Assembly (NCBI RefSeq): GCF_030247195.1
Contig: NC_080670.1
Location: 215,066,546 to 215,130,545 of the forward strand
From: Topomyia yanbarensis
Lineage: Eukaryota > Arthropoda > Insecta > Diptera > Culicidae
DNA length: 64,000 bases
Direction of reading: 5' to 3'
This document shows positions 1-11,675 of this stretch, in pieces. How positions within the stretch are numbered: position 1 is the first letter of the stretch; every line of letters starts with the position of its first letter. The notes under the pieces are model-generated. The model had not been told where the DNA came from, ran no database searches, and saw nothing but the letters and a program-made list of their open reading frames with translations. The position numbers and the translations under genes are program-made.

Positions 1-2960
1 ATAGGGTAATAAACAGTAAGGATTAAACTTTATAAATAAAACAGAAACTCATTGCGGGCGGCAGTCAGTCAATCTGCCGAGCGCCAATGAGATAAAAAGC
101 GATCGATAAGAGTAACACTAACACTAATGTATAGGTGAGACTAGGCTGAAATAGGCACGGGTTTCGGTTTCAATTCATCCGAACGAGTTTTTGATTGTTA
201 TTTCTCTCATACACCACACGCTAAATTCCCCTTCATTGAGCTTGATTCTCTCTGTTTGCAGTAGCTGTGTAAAGTTGGTTACCAATTAGGAAAACGTCTG
301 CCCGCCCTATTTATTTATGTATGCCACAGCTCATCAAATGCTGTTGTTAGGTTAGATTAGATAAACGAAACAAACAAGAAAAACTACTTTACAAAGAGAA
401 ACACGTTGTTACGTTTGTAGTGAACAGGTAACAAAAATGCAAGAACAAAAAAAAACAATTACACACGAAAAATCGTCTTCCTACATAAACAAAAAATAAA
501 TTGTTTAACCAAAAAATGAACTTTTTCACTCACATACTCATGCTCTAAGCGAGCAGCGCAATTTTTATAGCAAACGCTCTAATACTCGGCTTTTCTGACA
601 TTTTTTTCCGAATTTGGTTCTTACAATTCGATTGTTTCGCTATTTTGCCTGGTTTTGGCGATTTTCACCCCGAAAAAAAAATTTCGATGGTCAATTATTG
701 TAAAGTATTCTACTTTCCTAATCAATTTTACTAGACATTTTTAATCTACAAGTACTGTATAGTTGAAGCGTAATTAATACAAACTAAATTGTAATTATAA
801 ACGAAAACAAAAAAAACGAGAAAAGAGTAAAGCATGAATATCTAAACAATTAAACAAAAATCAAGTGAACGCTGAAAACAAGCAAGACAAAACATCGTAG
901 TGCCAAACATACATCCCACACACACAGACGTACACGTACACACAAAAACACACGACGCTGAGTCGTCGGTTTGTGATTCGGGCGCCCCCGTGTGTGAGTA
1001 AAAAAACGGTGATATTGTTAGAACATATTTACGCTAAAAGCTAGCTCTTAAGACGCAAACTAAACTAACTGCATCCGACACTGGACGCGCCAGTATCGGG
1101 CAATTGGTAGATTCTTATATATTAGGCTCTCTAAGCTAGAACGAGAAGCCGTAAGGTAAACAAAACAGAAACTCATAACCTACACTTCCGATAGCAGTGA
1201 AAAAAAACAAACAAGAACCCTACCTACAATCATTACACGCATACTACTACAGATCAAACACTCTCTTAACTACTTACTAGATCGTTGAAATTATACTTCT
1301 ATATAACTGAAAACAAGCACACAGCGATCCAAGCAAGCTTGGATCACACACTCACAGGCACGTTCAAATATTAAAAACTGATTGCTTCAAAGTACACACC
1401 CGGCACACACACTCACTACGCAACCGCAGTAGGCTTTGAATTGTTTCGTTTCCGTTTTACTTAGGCTTTATGCAAACCACGTGCTCGCGAAAACTGAGCC
1501 GTACAAGGAATTGCTTCCCGTGTTAAAAAAAACTTTGTTTGTTCTTTAACCAATTGTTACACGCAACACACAAACAAACATACTCTATTTCTGAAACATA
1601 CACAAAAACACACACACTGATACACACGTTCTAAAACGCAACTGAAAACGTTTCAGACAATATCAATTGAAGTCAGGCTTCGCACCTTTTTCCTACTAAT
1701 ACAATATGCAAACAATGCAAAAAAAATGCAGTTTAGGCGAATTCAGTCGTTGAATAGAGGAAATAAAAAATAAACAAAAGAAAATTGTTTACTCCACCTA
1801 GGTGAAAAAAAATGTTATAGGTATTTACTAATTATAGAGCTCGTTTTATACAAAAATAAAATAATGAAAAAATCTACTAAGGATAACTTTTAAAAAAAAC
1901 AAGTAAACTTTCGATAAACAATGGGAACGGTATTCGTTCGGAGGCTGGCAACTAATACGATTGTGTGAAGTGAAATGTGATTGGCGTCGAGCGATGGTCA
2001 CGTTGTAGCAGGCGCTGAATCTGGCGAATTGACAGGAGAATGCCGCGGAACGTGTCGTTGCCACTAGCAACAACTCTCTAGGATGATCTTTTAAAATAAA
2101 ACACACACACATGCACTCGCCGCACTCCCACGCATATACACGCACACAGACACACTGTCACCTTTTTCCCCTATACATGCTCGCAACACGCTCTCACACG
2201 AAATAAAACACTCACACTAACTCTTTTAAACGGACACGAGAACATGGTCAGTTAACCTAAATAAATTGTAGCAGAATTAAGTAATCAATTTAATGAATTT
2301 GACTATTAAATCTAAAGAAGAAAAAAAAATCGCTAATGAAACGAATAATATTTAAAATAAACTAAAGAAAAACCACAGAAAAACTCTTCCCATTGACTTT
2401 TCAGAGTTTGATTATATAAATTACAAAACAAAACAACTAGATTGAAACGTGCAATACTCTTCCGCAAGGCGACCGCTCGGTCGCTAGGGGCGAAAACGAA
2501 AACAAAAACCTTCCCCCCCACCCCTAACCCTTTCAAAACCAATCAAATGTGGAATAAAGCAATTCTGTTCAATAATACCACAAATCCTAGCGAAACGGCG
2601 AATAAACTGAAAATCCATGGCACACTATAACCAAGAGCAAATAACAAAAAAAACAACAACAACAAAACATGAAACACGCAATTATCACCAATAATAATAA
2701 TAACAAATAGAGCAACAAGATCAAACAAAACTATCAGAGGAAACCCCCTAAGAGACAGTAGCAGCAGCAGCCAAGCATCAAACGAAACGAGTGCGCAAAG
2801 TGGAACGTAGAAGAAACCTTTGAATGGGCAGTGAGGGAAGTGTTGTATACACTCGGAACAGAGGGCAGAGAACAGAACGATCAGCACGTGAAAACGCATT
2901 GCAGAGAACTCAAAATTACGATAATAAAATTCAATCATTACATTTTAAAATGTTCAAGAA
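1..2960. other. A-rich non-coding DNA with CA-type microsatellites
   Basis: No credible coding frame is seen on either strand. The plus strand is strongly A-rich, with many oligo-A and AACAAA-type runs, several AATAAA hexamers (for example near 35, 496 and 1856), and scattered ACAC repeats near 920-960, 1370-1415, 1565-1630 and 2100-2160. This composition fits a long 3' UTR or downstream flank of a plus-strand gene ending left of the window, but no exon anchors that reading. Open frames here are low-complexity artefacts. Confidence 0.45.
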
Positions 2961-4710
2961 TGGTTGTAAGTATTTGTTAAAAAAATAATAAAAAATAATT
3001 ATTTGAAAAAAAATAATCGGTGGAATGTGACGGAATGTCCGAATCCGAACGCAGCCATTTAACAGTGATGACTTCCCATGCTGCTGTAGCAGCGATTCGG
3101 CGTTTTATAGGGGGTTCGTTGGTTCACAGAGGATCGACCAAACCACGTGGTCGTTGTCGGGATCTTTACCCCGAACGAACGATGAACTTGATAATTCATT
3201 TAAGTTTATTTTGTCGGGATAGAAAAATCACGTTAAAAAAATTTTTTTTTTCGAACTTGAACCAGAAAGTAAGCTGTAATAATTTCCTTGAGAAGATGGT
3301 GCTTCGAAGGCTCGGTTGAATTTGAATTAGTATTTCCTTTTGTCTATGAGCAAATTTTGGAAAGCTGAAAAAGTTCGAATAGTTTTACACCTAATTACGT
3401 GTTCCTTGTAAATATGCAATTATAACCAATTGAGAAACTGAAACCTATAATCCTGACTCAACTCAAACACTCGAATATAAAATTGAAAAAAAAACCTGAA
3501 CCACACCCGAGCCCACGACTTGGTTTTGTCTGTTCTAGAAATTTACACCTAACCCAAAACCTGAAAAATCGTTGCTTCCTAAGCCACTCGGTTAAATTTA
3601 AAACCCGAGATTTTTCATTTGGAGACGCCCTAATGTGACCAGAGCCCGTAGCAGGTAATCAACAGTAGCGTCTCTGAAGTGACAAAGCAAGCCTTGATTA
3701 ACACAAACGTGAAAATATTTGCTCCTGTCATTTTTCCTCATTTCGAGATAAGTTTTGTGGTCGAAATTTAACCTGAAATACTTTGTGGCGGTAGATTTTC
3801 CTGCCTGGGGCAGCATCCTGATTATGATGCATGATTGCCTAGCGGACGATGGTCGGCACACCAGCCTTGACGGCGTGTAAACTGATCAGCAAATGGTGAA
3901 CGAGTACGCATCCTTGTCGGTGGTGAAAACGTAACAAAAGTGTATTAACTAACGTATCAGGATTGTTATAGGTTCACCAGATCTCTATCTGGAACTCAGT
4001 TTTTCAAAGAAAGACCGAGACCTAATGCGAAAACAGCACTTTGCAGCAGCAACGGGACTCCGGTCGTAAGATTACACGGAGAAGCAACTTGGCGGCCATC
4101 GAGTGAGTTCTAAGATTAGTTTATTACTAATTATAAAAATGTAATTTGCTGGAAGCTCCAGAAAAATCCTATTTGTTCCACTTGGATCATGCGGTCAACA
4201 AATGTGTAAGCATACTCTACATAATGTCTGAAGAACTTCGACAGAAGAAATATGAACTCTTGAAACCGGGGGGTGTCACTCCTGTCATCCGCTATGGAGA
4301 TATACAGACTTTGACAGTAGTCAACATATAGTGGGCCTAGCCGCCTCTAGGCCAATGTCGTCCGTGTAATAGCATTGGGTTGTTTTGATTTTAACAAAGG
4401 CTGTTGGCTAGAACAAAATGGCTGCCTAGCAGGGGGCTGCTTGAAACAGAACTAGATTAAGCAGTGGCAGTTGATGGAAGAAGCGTGCCAGTTGGATGGA
4501 AAACGAACCCGGTCAAAAAATGAGGACTAACATGGTCAGGCGATTTAAACAGTTTGACGTTCGACTCAACTCGCCTCTGCTAATTGCCCCTAGGAACAAA
4601 TGCAATTTCAACACTTAGACATATTTTCCGGGGGCTGAAATGGACTTGGTTGTTTTTTGTGTTTTTCAAACATGGCGGTTCATGTATTATTTGTAATTTT
4701 CATATTAGGT
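2961..4710. other. unassigned intergenic DNA
   Basis: I see no domain, convincing splice structure, inverted repeat or microsatellite here. Short frames of 60-100 codons exist on both strands without recognisable motifs. Confidence 0.4.
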
Positions 4711-4843
4711 AATTAAGGGCGATTAAATGGCGCATTCCCTGGGCGATTTGGGTGCGATTTAAGGGCGGGTAGTGCGGCAAAAATTGACAGCGGCAAATCG
4801 CCCAAATGTTGCATTTGAAATAGCTCCCTAATTGCCAGCAATT
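4711..4843. mobile_element. small MITE-like inverted repeat
   Basis: The left side (TAATTAAGGGCGATT, then GGGCGATTTGGG) is mirrored on the right by AAATCGCCCAAA, then AGCTCCCTAATTGCC. The two halves align imperfectly over about 40 bases each, leaving a short centre. This is the structure of an old miniature inverted-repeat element. No target duplication is clear and no coding capacity is present. Confidence 0.5.
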
Positions 4844-5035
4844 TGCTGGCAAATTGAACGGCAATTAGCCATCCGAGTTGGCAAATAGCCCTTCTTTAGC
4901 CAGCAACTTGCCCTTTTTGACTGGGAAAGCTTGCCTAAAAGGAGCGGCACGTGAGCACAAACTGAAGGAAAAGTTCGCACCAGAAAGGATGCAACAAAAA
5001 CAAGGAAGGAATCCTTCAAAAAGCAGCAAGAAATC

Positions 5036-5194
5036 ATGCGTCAGAAGGCGCAAACGCTATTCAAGTTATGTGATACAGCGGTCCCCAACAAATACTGGAG
5101 GCTGGAGGAAATCCAAGATGACAAGGACGACGATGATCAATCCGTCAATTCAGACCGCGAAGATATTCCTGAAGACCTAGCAGACGATTTTTGA
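5036..5194 (+). CDS. short acidic open frame, unrecognised
   Basis: A 52-codon frame begins MRQKAQTLFKLCDTAVP and ends in an acid-rich tail (DDKDDDD followed by several further D/E residues). The stretch just upstream (about 4920-5035) has Lys/Glu-rich content in a different frame, as if a longer protein had been broken by a frameshift. It could be the C-terminal end of a decayed transposase or host-gene fragment. I do not recognise the family, and no splice site, promoter or ATG context supports expression. Confidence 0.2.
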   Translation: MRQKAQTLFKLCDTAVPNKYWRLEEIQDDKDDDDQSVNSDREDIPEDLADDF

Positions 5195-5639
5195 GTTAGT
5201 CCAAAAGCATCAGTTCTTTCAATACGTCTAGAACTACCTATCCCCCTGCAGCATCCCCACCAAAAAACTTTCCGTAGCTGCAAAACTTACCGATTCCTCC
5301 CGTTCTTTCCCCTTTACCAAACCAAACGCTAACACAAGAGCAGATTGCCGCACGGCACCTCCTGGTGTATGGGGCTGGCCAACATTCAAAAGGAACTCGG
5401 AAGAATGACCGATATTTATTTCCACTCACCTGCGGACATTCGGATGCAGAAAATGTAGTCCACCTCGAACGATTCCTGAAGGGACGTACCCTAGCATTGG
5501 TATGAAGTTCTTTGATCATGTTTACCAGTGTTTATTTTAGGAGCAGAAGAAAGGCCTCCTGGAGCTGAGCTTCTTTCAAATTCGCTCTCCAGCAGGCATA
5601 AAACATCCTCGTCTTTTGTACCAACAGATGACAAATATC
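5195..5639. other. unassigned DNA between the acidic frame and a LINE remnant
   Basis: Nothing recognisable. It probably includes decayed 3' sequence of the minus-strand LINE that lies to the right. Confidence 0.3.
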
Positions 5640-7000
5640 TTTCAATCAATGAACATCGACGAAATTTTTAGTAACACGACAAATGAATTCTAAAAGCTTT
5701 GAGACCTTGGAAATAACATATTCCATATGACTCCTAAAGCTGAGTTTGGGATCTAAAATAAGTCCTTCACAGAAGTTTCTCGCTTGAGAATAGTTTAAGA
5801 AATGTCGTAGTCGTAAATAATGAGCGTTTGCGGGTGAAAGAGATGACAGAACACTCTGAAGCATGTAATTCCATTCTATTTATCTTACACAAGTTTGAAA
5901 ACAAATCTAACCGTTTCTGTAGGAATTCTGCATCTTGAAGGTTTTAAACTATGTGGTATAGTTTGAAGTCTTCGGCAATAGATAGTTTCAAACAGTCTAT
6001 TGCAAAGTCTAAATCGTTAAGATAGAGCAAAAACATGAAAGGTCCTAGATGACTGCCCTGAGGAACTCCAGAGCTGACTGCGGCAGGAGATGTGTTCTGG
6101 TTTGGTCTCGACTTTTTACTGCCGTTTCGCGAAGAGTCAAATATGACTGAAGCCAATTCAGAAAAGAACCACTGAATCCGAGGTTATTCAGTTTTGATAC
6201 AGTTATTTGATGGTTAACTTTGTCGAAGGCTGCGGTGAAATCGGTATAGAGCGAATTGTCCTGTACACGTGCTTGTAATGATCGAAAAATTAAAAATGTG
6301 TTCGATACTAGATTCGTGGTAGTTGATCGATTAGGCATAAAGCCGAGTTGAGTTTCTGATGTAATATGTAAATATCTGATTTAATCCCCTTTTTGAAGAC
6401 TGGCATGATAAACGATCTTTTACACGAATTGAGGAAAGTTCTCGAGTGTAGAGAGATATTGAAAAGCATTGCTAACGGTACGCTAACGGTACGAGAATAC
6501 TATTTGAACAGTTTTTCAGTACTACGGAAGGAACTCCATCGGGTCCAGCTTGGAACATGCAGTGTTTACCATGGTGGTTGTAATTGGAGGATGATAGCCA
6601 ATAGGAGAACGAGGAGGGACGATGTTGGCAGCCTCGGAAATCGGTTCATTGGTTAAAGTTTTATCGAACAGAACACTGCTGACGTGTGTTCGGAACAAGT
6701 TGCATATATCGGGCAAGGATACTGATTCAACTCCTTCGAGTGACATATGAATTGCCAGTCCAGTTTCCTTTCTCTGTTCATTGACGTGGTTCCAGAAGCT
6801 TTTGGGGTCGGTTCTACGATTATTCTGGGCACGACATAGGCTGGCAGAGCGGAGTTAGCGGATGTTGAGGTGTAAATAATGGACTCTTAATTGGAGAGAG
6901 GGCCGCTTCGTAAGTTTCTTTAGGGCGCACCGTTTCGCATGTTTATAGACTTTCAAGGTTGCATTAGACCATGGTGGATGGATAGGCTCACGTCTCAAGT
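5640..7000 (-). pseudogene. Jockey/CR1-like LINE reverse transcriptase remnant
   Basis: Reading right to left on the minus strand, three frames give consecutive parts of a non-LTR retrotransposon ORF2. First comes the endonuclease-RT linker (about 6520-6990). Then RT block A with LYTDFTAAFDKVNH (about 6180-6260). Then the block containing SGVPQGSHLGP and the degenerate active site IAEDFKLY in place of ADD (about 5950-6080). Last is the thumb with GLILDPKLSFRSHMEYVIS (about 5700-5790). Several frameshifts and stops separate the parts, and one catalytic Asp is Glu. The 5' endonuclease and any ORF1 are missing. It is a dead copy. Clade placement rests on motif style only. Confidence 0.8.
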
Positions 7001-7345
7001 GTGTCAAGTCTTGTGCACGCTCTACGGAAGACCGGAGCCAATTATTCGATCGCTGATGAATTAAAGTTCAGCGCGTTTCGACCCCAGGGCATGACATGGA
7101 AACGCTTTCGGCCTCTCGATTCAGAACTTGGTGGGCCACCTGAAAGCAGCTGGCCCGAAAAACCACCTGTCAAATCCGACACTAACGCAGGATTTCGTAC
7201 AGAAGCTACCACGTTCGATGCGACTGGACAGGGTCATCTACAAAAATAATAGCCAACCAGCCATCCTAGAAACGTTCGGGGAATTCATGTGTGTCATGGT
7301 CTTCGCTGCAAGCGAGGTTTCCTGGACTGGAGAGCACTCCTAGAA
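7001..7345 (+). pseudogene. BEL/Pao LTR-retrotransposon gag fragment
   Basis: One plus frame reads LVGHLKAAGPK (7127 on), then NPTLTQDFVQKLP, then ETFGEFMCVMVFAASEV. This pattern (a 'DHLKAAG', 'NPTL..LVEKLP', 'FGDFM..IVSAAS' series) is typical of the Gag region of insect BEL elements. A neighbouring frame at 7001-7090 carries the preceding LYGRPE-like segment, so there is at least one frameshift. No LTR, protease or pol was found beside it. It is a short relic. Confidence 0.65.
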
Positions 7346-8205
7346 TCTAAAAGTGAAAGCCACGAGACTCCGGTGTCATTCACACTCACTCCAATGAGCG
7401 AACAATCCCGTCGCAATTGAGGTGAGCAACTTCAAAGCCGTGTGGGTAATCGAATAACAGACTACCACCTGTTTAAGGGCGCCATGTAGTCAAGGAAAAT
7501 GACAACGTAAATCATGAATGAGGATGAGGGATTCAAGGGTGCCGTCAGAAACACCGCACTCATCCCCTCCTACTGCAAACTTGGGTAAATCGGCTCGTCA
7601 CGTGTTTTATGGTTCTAGTGGCCACTCTTTCGCATCGTAAGAACTCTTTGTTTACTCTATTAGAAGAATCTGTAAAATGTGCATGGAAGTGTGAAGTAGG
7701 TCGAATCAAAGTCGCAGCCTGTGCAGGCTGATATTTCCGGTAAGGAATGTGGCGTTCAGTACAAGCTCGCTGGCAGTCGTACAGTTAGCCGCCTGGTCCA
7801 ACTTTCCCAAATACTGTGAAATATAGAAATTTGGCCAAAATCTTTCTCCGTCTACGTCCCGTGCTCGTCCGTTGCAGGACTATGAATTGGTCAAGCCAAA
7901 GCAACTGTTAAGCCTAGACAAATTGAGACCATGCGTTTCCCTGAAGTTGCGATAAAGAAGATTTAGCGCCCCAATAAGTTCAAAATGGCGGCTGGGATGG
8001 AGTATCTATTGATACTTATCTGGCCAATCGTCGTAAGGGCCAGTGATATATTCGCATGTCGTAGTAGTGTATGATCCGGACCGAGGATTGAACGAGCAAC
8101 TCCACGATTTCTTCACGGTATTTCTCGTTTTTGCCAGGTCCCTGAATCCGATGATCGGATCCTCGACGATTGCACATGGTCAACGACGATGAAATCTACT
8201 AGAAT
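7346..8205. other. unassigned, probably decayed retroelement DNA
   Basis: Stops interrupt every frame. The sequence may continue the BEL relic on the left, but I cannot assign any domain. Confidence 0.3.
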
Positions 8206-8560
8206 CTAACTGCCAGCAACAACATTACTTGGTCTCTTTACCCGCATTCGCGCTACATGCTCAGAATGTCGTGTCCATTGTGCCACCGAATATTGGGCGC
8301 ATAAATATAGAGCTACATAAAATGTCAGCGATTTGTAAAAAGCAAGTTTTGTGGGTATCTTTAAACTACGGGTCTTCAACTTACTATGCAAACCGTAGAA
8401 ATGCCTATTCGCAGTCGATGAACTCCTTCCGTATCACATCAATCGCCACCTCGAAATCAACACCATTCGGACTACATGGCTCTCTACCAGCTACCGTGTA
8501 TTTTGTCTTATCAGAGTTAATAGTCAGTCCAATTCCCGGAGCCTGCCTTTAAAAGGCAAA
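8206..8560 (-). pseudogene. RTE-type LINE, C-terminal RT fragment
   Basis: The minus frame contains FYGLHSKLKTRSLKIPTKLA and KSLTFYVALYLC. This is the thumb/post-RT segment seen in RTE-clade elements ('FYGL...L.S..L...TK..LYKTLI.PV.LYG'). The same segment occurs in the longer RTE copy at 34617-34760 (YYGLQKKLRSRKIHPRTK). Reading frames on both sides are broken. It is a relic of a different, more diverged copy. Confidence 0.6.
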
Positions 8561-8774
8561 AATGCCTCTTCCGCTGCTCTGCGATCAACGCCAGTAATGT
8601 CGATGTTGTCCTCGTATTTTAGTCCACCAGATCGCCACTCCTGTACTATCTGTCAACAAATTCCTGTCTCGGCTGTTGACCATGGCAAGCTTACGCCGCT
8701 GAAGCTTTTTCTCGACTGTCCTCAGCTCACCAAAAAAAGGGTGAAAGGGTGAACAAAGAAATAAGTAAATAGAA

Positions 8775-9075
8775 AGTTGAAAAACTAGTCACATGAAAAC
8801 CCGGCATGCAGAGAAAGCTGATGCCATTTTTCACTTGACCCCGAAACTGAGTCAGGCTGCAACCCCAACTGCTGTCATTTCATACATTTTGACAGCAGTT
8901 GGGCTTAGAACCTGACTTAGTTTCGCTTCAAGTAAAAACGACATAAGTAAAATGCCCCATTTGTTTCGGGTGGCCTTGATAGTGAAATTTCTATTTGCCC
9001 CACTAGTAGTGGCTGCGTCCTGTTTCGCGCGGTGATCCACCGGTTTTGGTGTGGGTAGTGATGGTGGTGATGAAA
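8775..9075. repeat. dispersed duplication, copy 1 (with inserted hairpin)
   Basis: It shares its ends with 10545-10735. Both copies have AAAACTAGT, then GAAAACCCGGCAT, AAGCTG, CCCATTTGTT, then GTGGCTGC(G/A)TCCTGTTTCG, CGGTGATCC and GATGGTGATG. Copy 1 is longer because of a roughly 130-bp palindromic insertion near 8815-8955 that is absent from copy 2. Confidence 0.7.
8842..8925. repeat. long near-perfect hairpin (MITE core or foldback)
   Basis: Arms 8842-8877 and 8890-8925 are 36 nt each and pair with about six mismatches around a 12-nt loop. The loop-proximal 14 bp (CCCAACTGCTGTCA against its complement) is perfect. Weaker complementarity continues outward (CCATTTTTCACTTG against AAGTAAAAACGAC), so the full element is about 130 bp. 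The related duplicate at 10545-10735 lacks it, which marks it as an insertion. The alternative is a pre-miRNA-like hairpin, but nothing shows transcription. Confidence 0.75.
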
Positions 9076-9248
9076 ATTTTATTTGTTGGCTTTTTTCTGT
9101 TTGCCATTTCCCAGCAAAATTTACCTATTATATTTTAAAAGGAATCCGTTATCAAGAAAAGAATACTGTCATCAAAAAATTATATTCGTTTAATTTTAAT
9201 ATACTTTATTATTTATATACTTAGGTTCATGTATAGAATGTTATAATT

Positions 9249-9292
9249 GTAATAATAATAATAATTATAATAATAATAATAGTTATTTTTAT
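9249..9292. repeat. AAT/ATT microsatellite
   Basis: Repeated TAATAATAATAAT units with occasional interruptions. Confidence 0.8.
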
Positions 9293-10544
9293 TTTTTGTT
9301 TTGTTTACACGTCTTACCTGCTCGCGAATTTATTATATTATCAGCAATAATAGTCATAATATGATGTTATTCGCTAACAACAGCTGCTCTGTTCTCCACA
9401 TAAAAAACACGCTACAGCTCTATTGTTTTTATTACCACCCACTCCCCAACGACACGTGGTACATTTTTTTTTGTTTTCCTTACACACAAAAATTTCCAGT
9501 AGTGTTCCATTATTTTGTTTTGCTTGTTCTGTAAAATCCCTTGCGGTCAGGTTGATTATTAACTTCATTTAAGGGGTACCCTTTCTAAAAAAATGCACTC
9601 GTTTTTTTTTTTTCTTGATTTCCTCCATTTCGAACCCACCCCGTCTCTGTTATCAGTAAATGCTACAAAATACCTGTCCCTGGACTGTAGTACTGTGGCG
9701 TCCTCGCTTTTTTGTTCTGCTTGTTCGCATCAGTTTATTTGACCGTTTGTCAGTTGCGCCAGTTCTTGTTCTCTCGTTTCTTTACTAGTGCCAGAAGAAG
9801 AAGAAAAAAATCACTGTCCAGTCTGTTTCAGTTGTTTCAATTTTATTACGGGGGACTGTATTTACTTTCCGGTATCTAAAAAGTTTCTCTACTTTCTCAC
9901 ATAGGTACTGGTAGGTGTAATGTGGTTTCGTGAGTTCCGTTTTTCTTTTTTCAAACTACCATGTTAACGGAAAAAACAAACTCTACGTGGAGCGAAAAGG
10001 GACACCGAACACGTTTTCTTCCACAAAAATGGAATCGGGGGCTTTCTTACAACAACGAACAAAAACTAAACTAACTAACACTAATGGAGAGTCCGTCAGA
10101 CGTTTAAACCATGTATCGATAACTTGTATTGTTTTGTTTATTTTACGATTTACTTATCTGTTTTTTTTTTTTTTGATTTGCTTTATTGGTTTGCCATACA
10201 AAGTACATCCAACGCAGTTGACTTGCTCATGATTCTCGTTTATCTCGGTATCACCTAATCGTGAATCAAAGCACTAGGGGGTTCTGGATTCTTCCAATAA
10301 ACAACTATAAATTGCTTCATTACCCAATGTTTTGTTATTTTTGTTTTTGTTCAAACTAAAAAACGAAAAGTTTTAACCTCAACCAATCCGATGCTGATGA
10401 CGAAGGTGATGGTCAGGCTTTTTTTTCTTTGTAGAGGTCTGTTTAAAAAGTGTAGTTTAGGAATTGTTCAGCAAAAATTTTGCGTTTAAATTGTCTCTTT
10501 GTTTGTAAGCTTTTTTTCTGTTGCAAGGCAGCAATTAGTTGGAA

Positions 10545-10735
10545 AACTAGTGAGTTGAAAACCCGGCATATAGCAAGCTGGGTTTTTTCCTGTCCCATTT
10601 GTTGTGGGTTACTGTGATTGATGTGCGTGCTCTAACTGTTTGTTTTTGTCTCAACTGGAAGTGGCTGCATCCTGTTTCGGGCGGTGATCCGCCCGTTTTG
10701 TTGTGGGATGGTGATGGAAAATTAAAATGATTAGT
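10545..10735. repeat. dispersed duplication, copy 2 (without hairpin)
   Basis: It is the partner of 8775-9075, in the same orientation about 1.7 kb downstream. It keeps GAAAACCCGGCAT, CCCATTTGTT and the GTGGCTGCATCCTGTTTCGG block, but goes directly from AAGCTGGG to TTTTTTCCTGTCCCATTTG where copy 1 has the palindromic insertion. Confidence 0.7.
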
Positions 10736-11675
10736 TTTTTTTGTGTTTAGTTTTCTTTTCGGTGCCCGCAAGTTGGGACATAAAGATGCGTTAGTTTGTA
10801 AATCGTAAACTATTTCTGTCCGGTTCGAGGTTTGCCTTCTGTTTTCAGGTTTATCTGTTTCTATATGGGTGGAATCTATGACTGTTGTTTGTTTGTTTTT
10901 TCGTTATTCTCACTGCTGTTTTTTTCTGTATACGATTGAGCGACGAGCTAAAGGCGTGCGCGTTTTTCGGTCGGTGTGTGGTTTAATTTCACGGTTATTT
11001 TCACCGTTTTCTTTTCCAGCTGCATCTGGTTTCCGAGCAAAGGTCGTGCAAGTGGGAATCGTGGAAGGAGTTTGAAGAAGGTGATAACGTTTGTGTAAAG
11101 ACACGTGCTGAATTTTTAAAAACAATTGCTTCACGTTTTCGTTGAACGGTGTTGTTGTAGTGGCGACAAATCAGAAAAAAGATCAATCTTAGTAGGCAGG
11201 TCTTTTTATTGGATGCTGAAAAAATGTCAAATTTCGCGGTAATCCCTACAAGTTATGATTGAATGATGAAAGTCAATTACATATTCTCTCATTTTTGTTT
11301 TATAATGCCAAAAGCCCAAAAAAAATAGGTAATGACCCAATTTGAACATAATCTCAGCTTAAAGTCTATTTTTTACGCGCATACTAAAACCTCTTAAAAT
11401 GAGTTCTTTTGACCCAATTTTGGGGAATCGTTTAGTAGGGTAAATTTAAGTGAAATTTACCATGTTTGAGTTCACCTCAAATAACTCAAAAGTAACGTAT
11501 TCAACGAGGTCGGAGTTGAGTCGAAAAGTCTTGAAAAATGAATAAAAAGGCAACGTGTTTTGATAGATCCGATCGAAGCATGCCGTTCTAAGATATAATT
11601 TTATTTTTGACAATTAGTATATCTATTCGAGGTTCGTTCTAGAGCTAAATCGAAGGTAATAGTAATCGGCATATA

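Larger units (their letters stand above)
9180..11220. other. T-rich non-coding tract
   Basis: The plus strand is strongly T-rich with many TTTGTTT and oligo-T runs, the mirror of the A-rich tract at 1-2960. It includes an AAT trinucleotide run near 9250-9290. No coding frame is convincing. It could be UTR-like or intronic sequence of a minus-strand gene, but no exon was found to anchor it. Confidence 0.4.

Noticed and set aside
2543..2938. 131-codon minus-strand hydrophobic frame
   Set aside because: It is a translation of an A-rich plus strand, which gives Phe/Leu/Val on the complement. Not a membrane protein gene.
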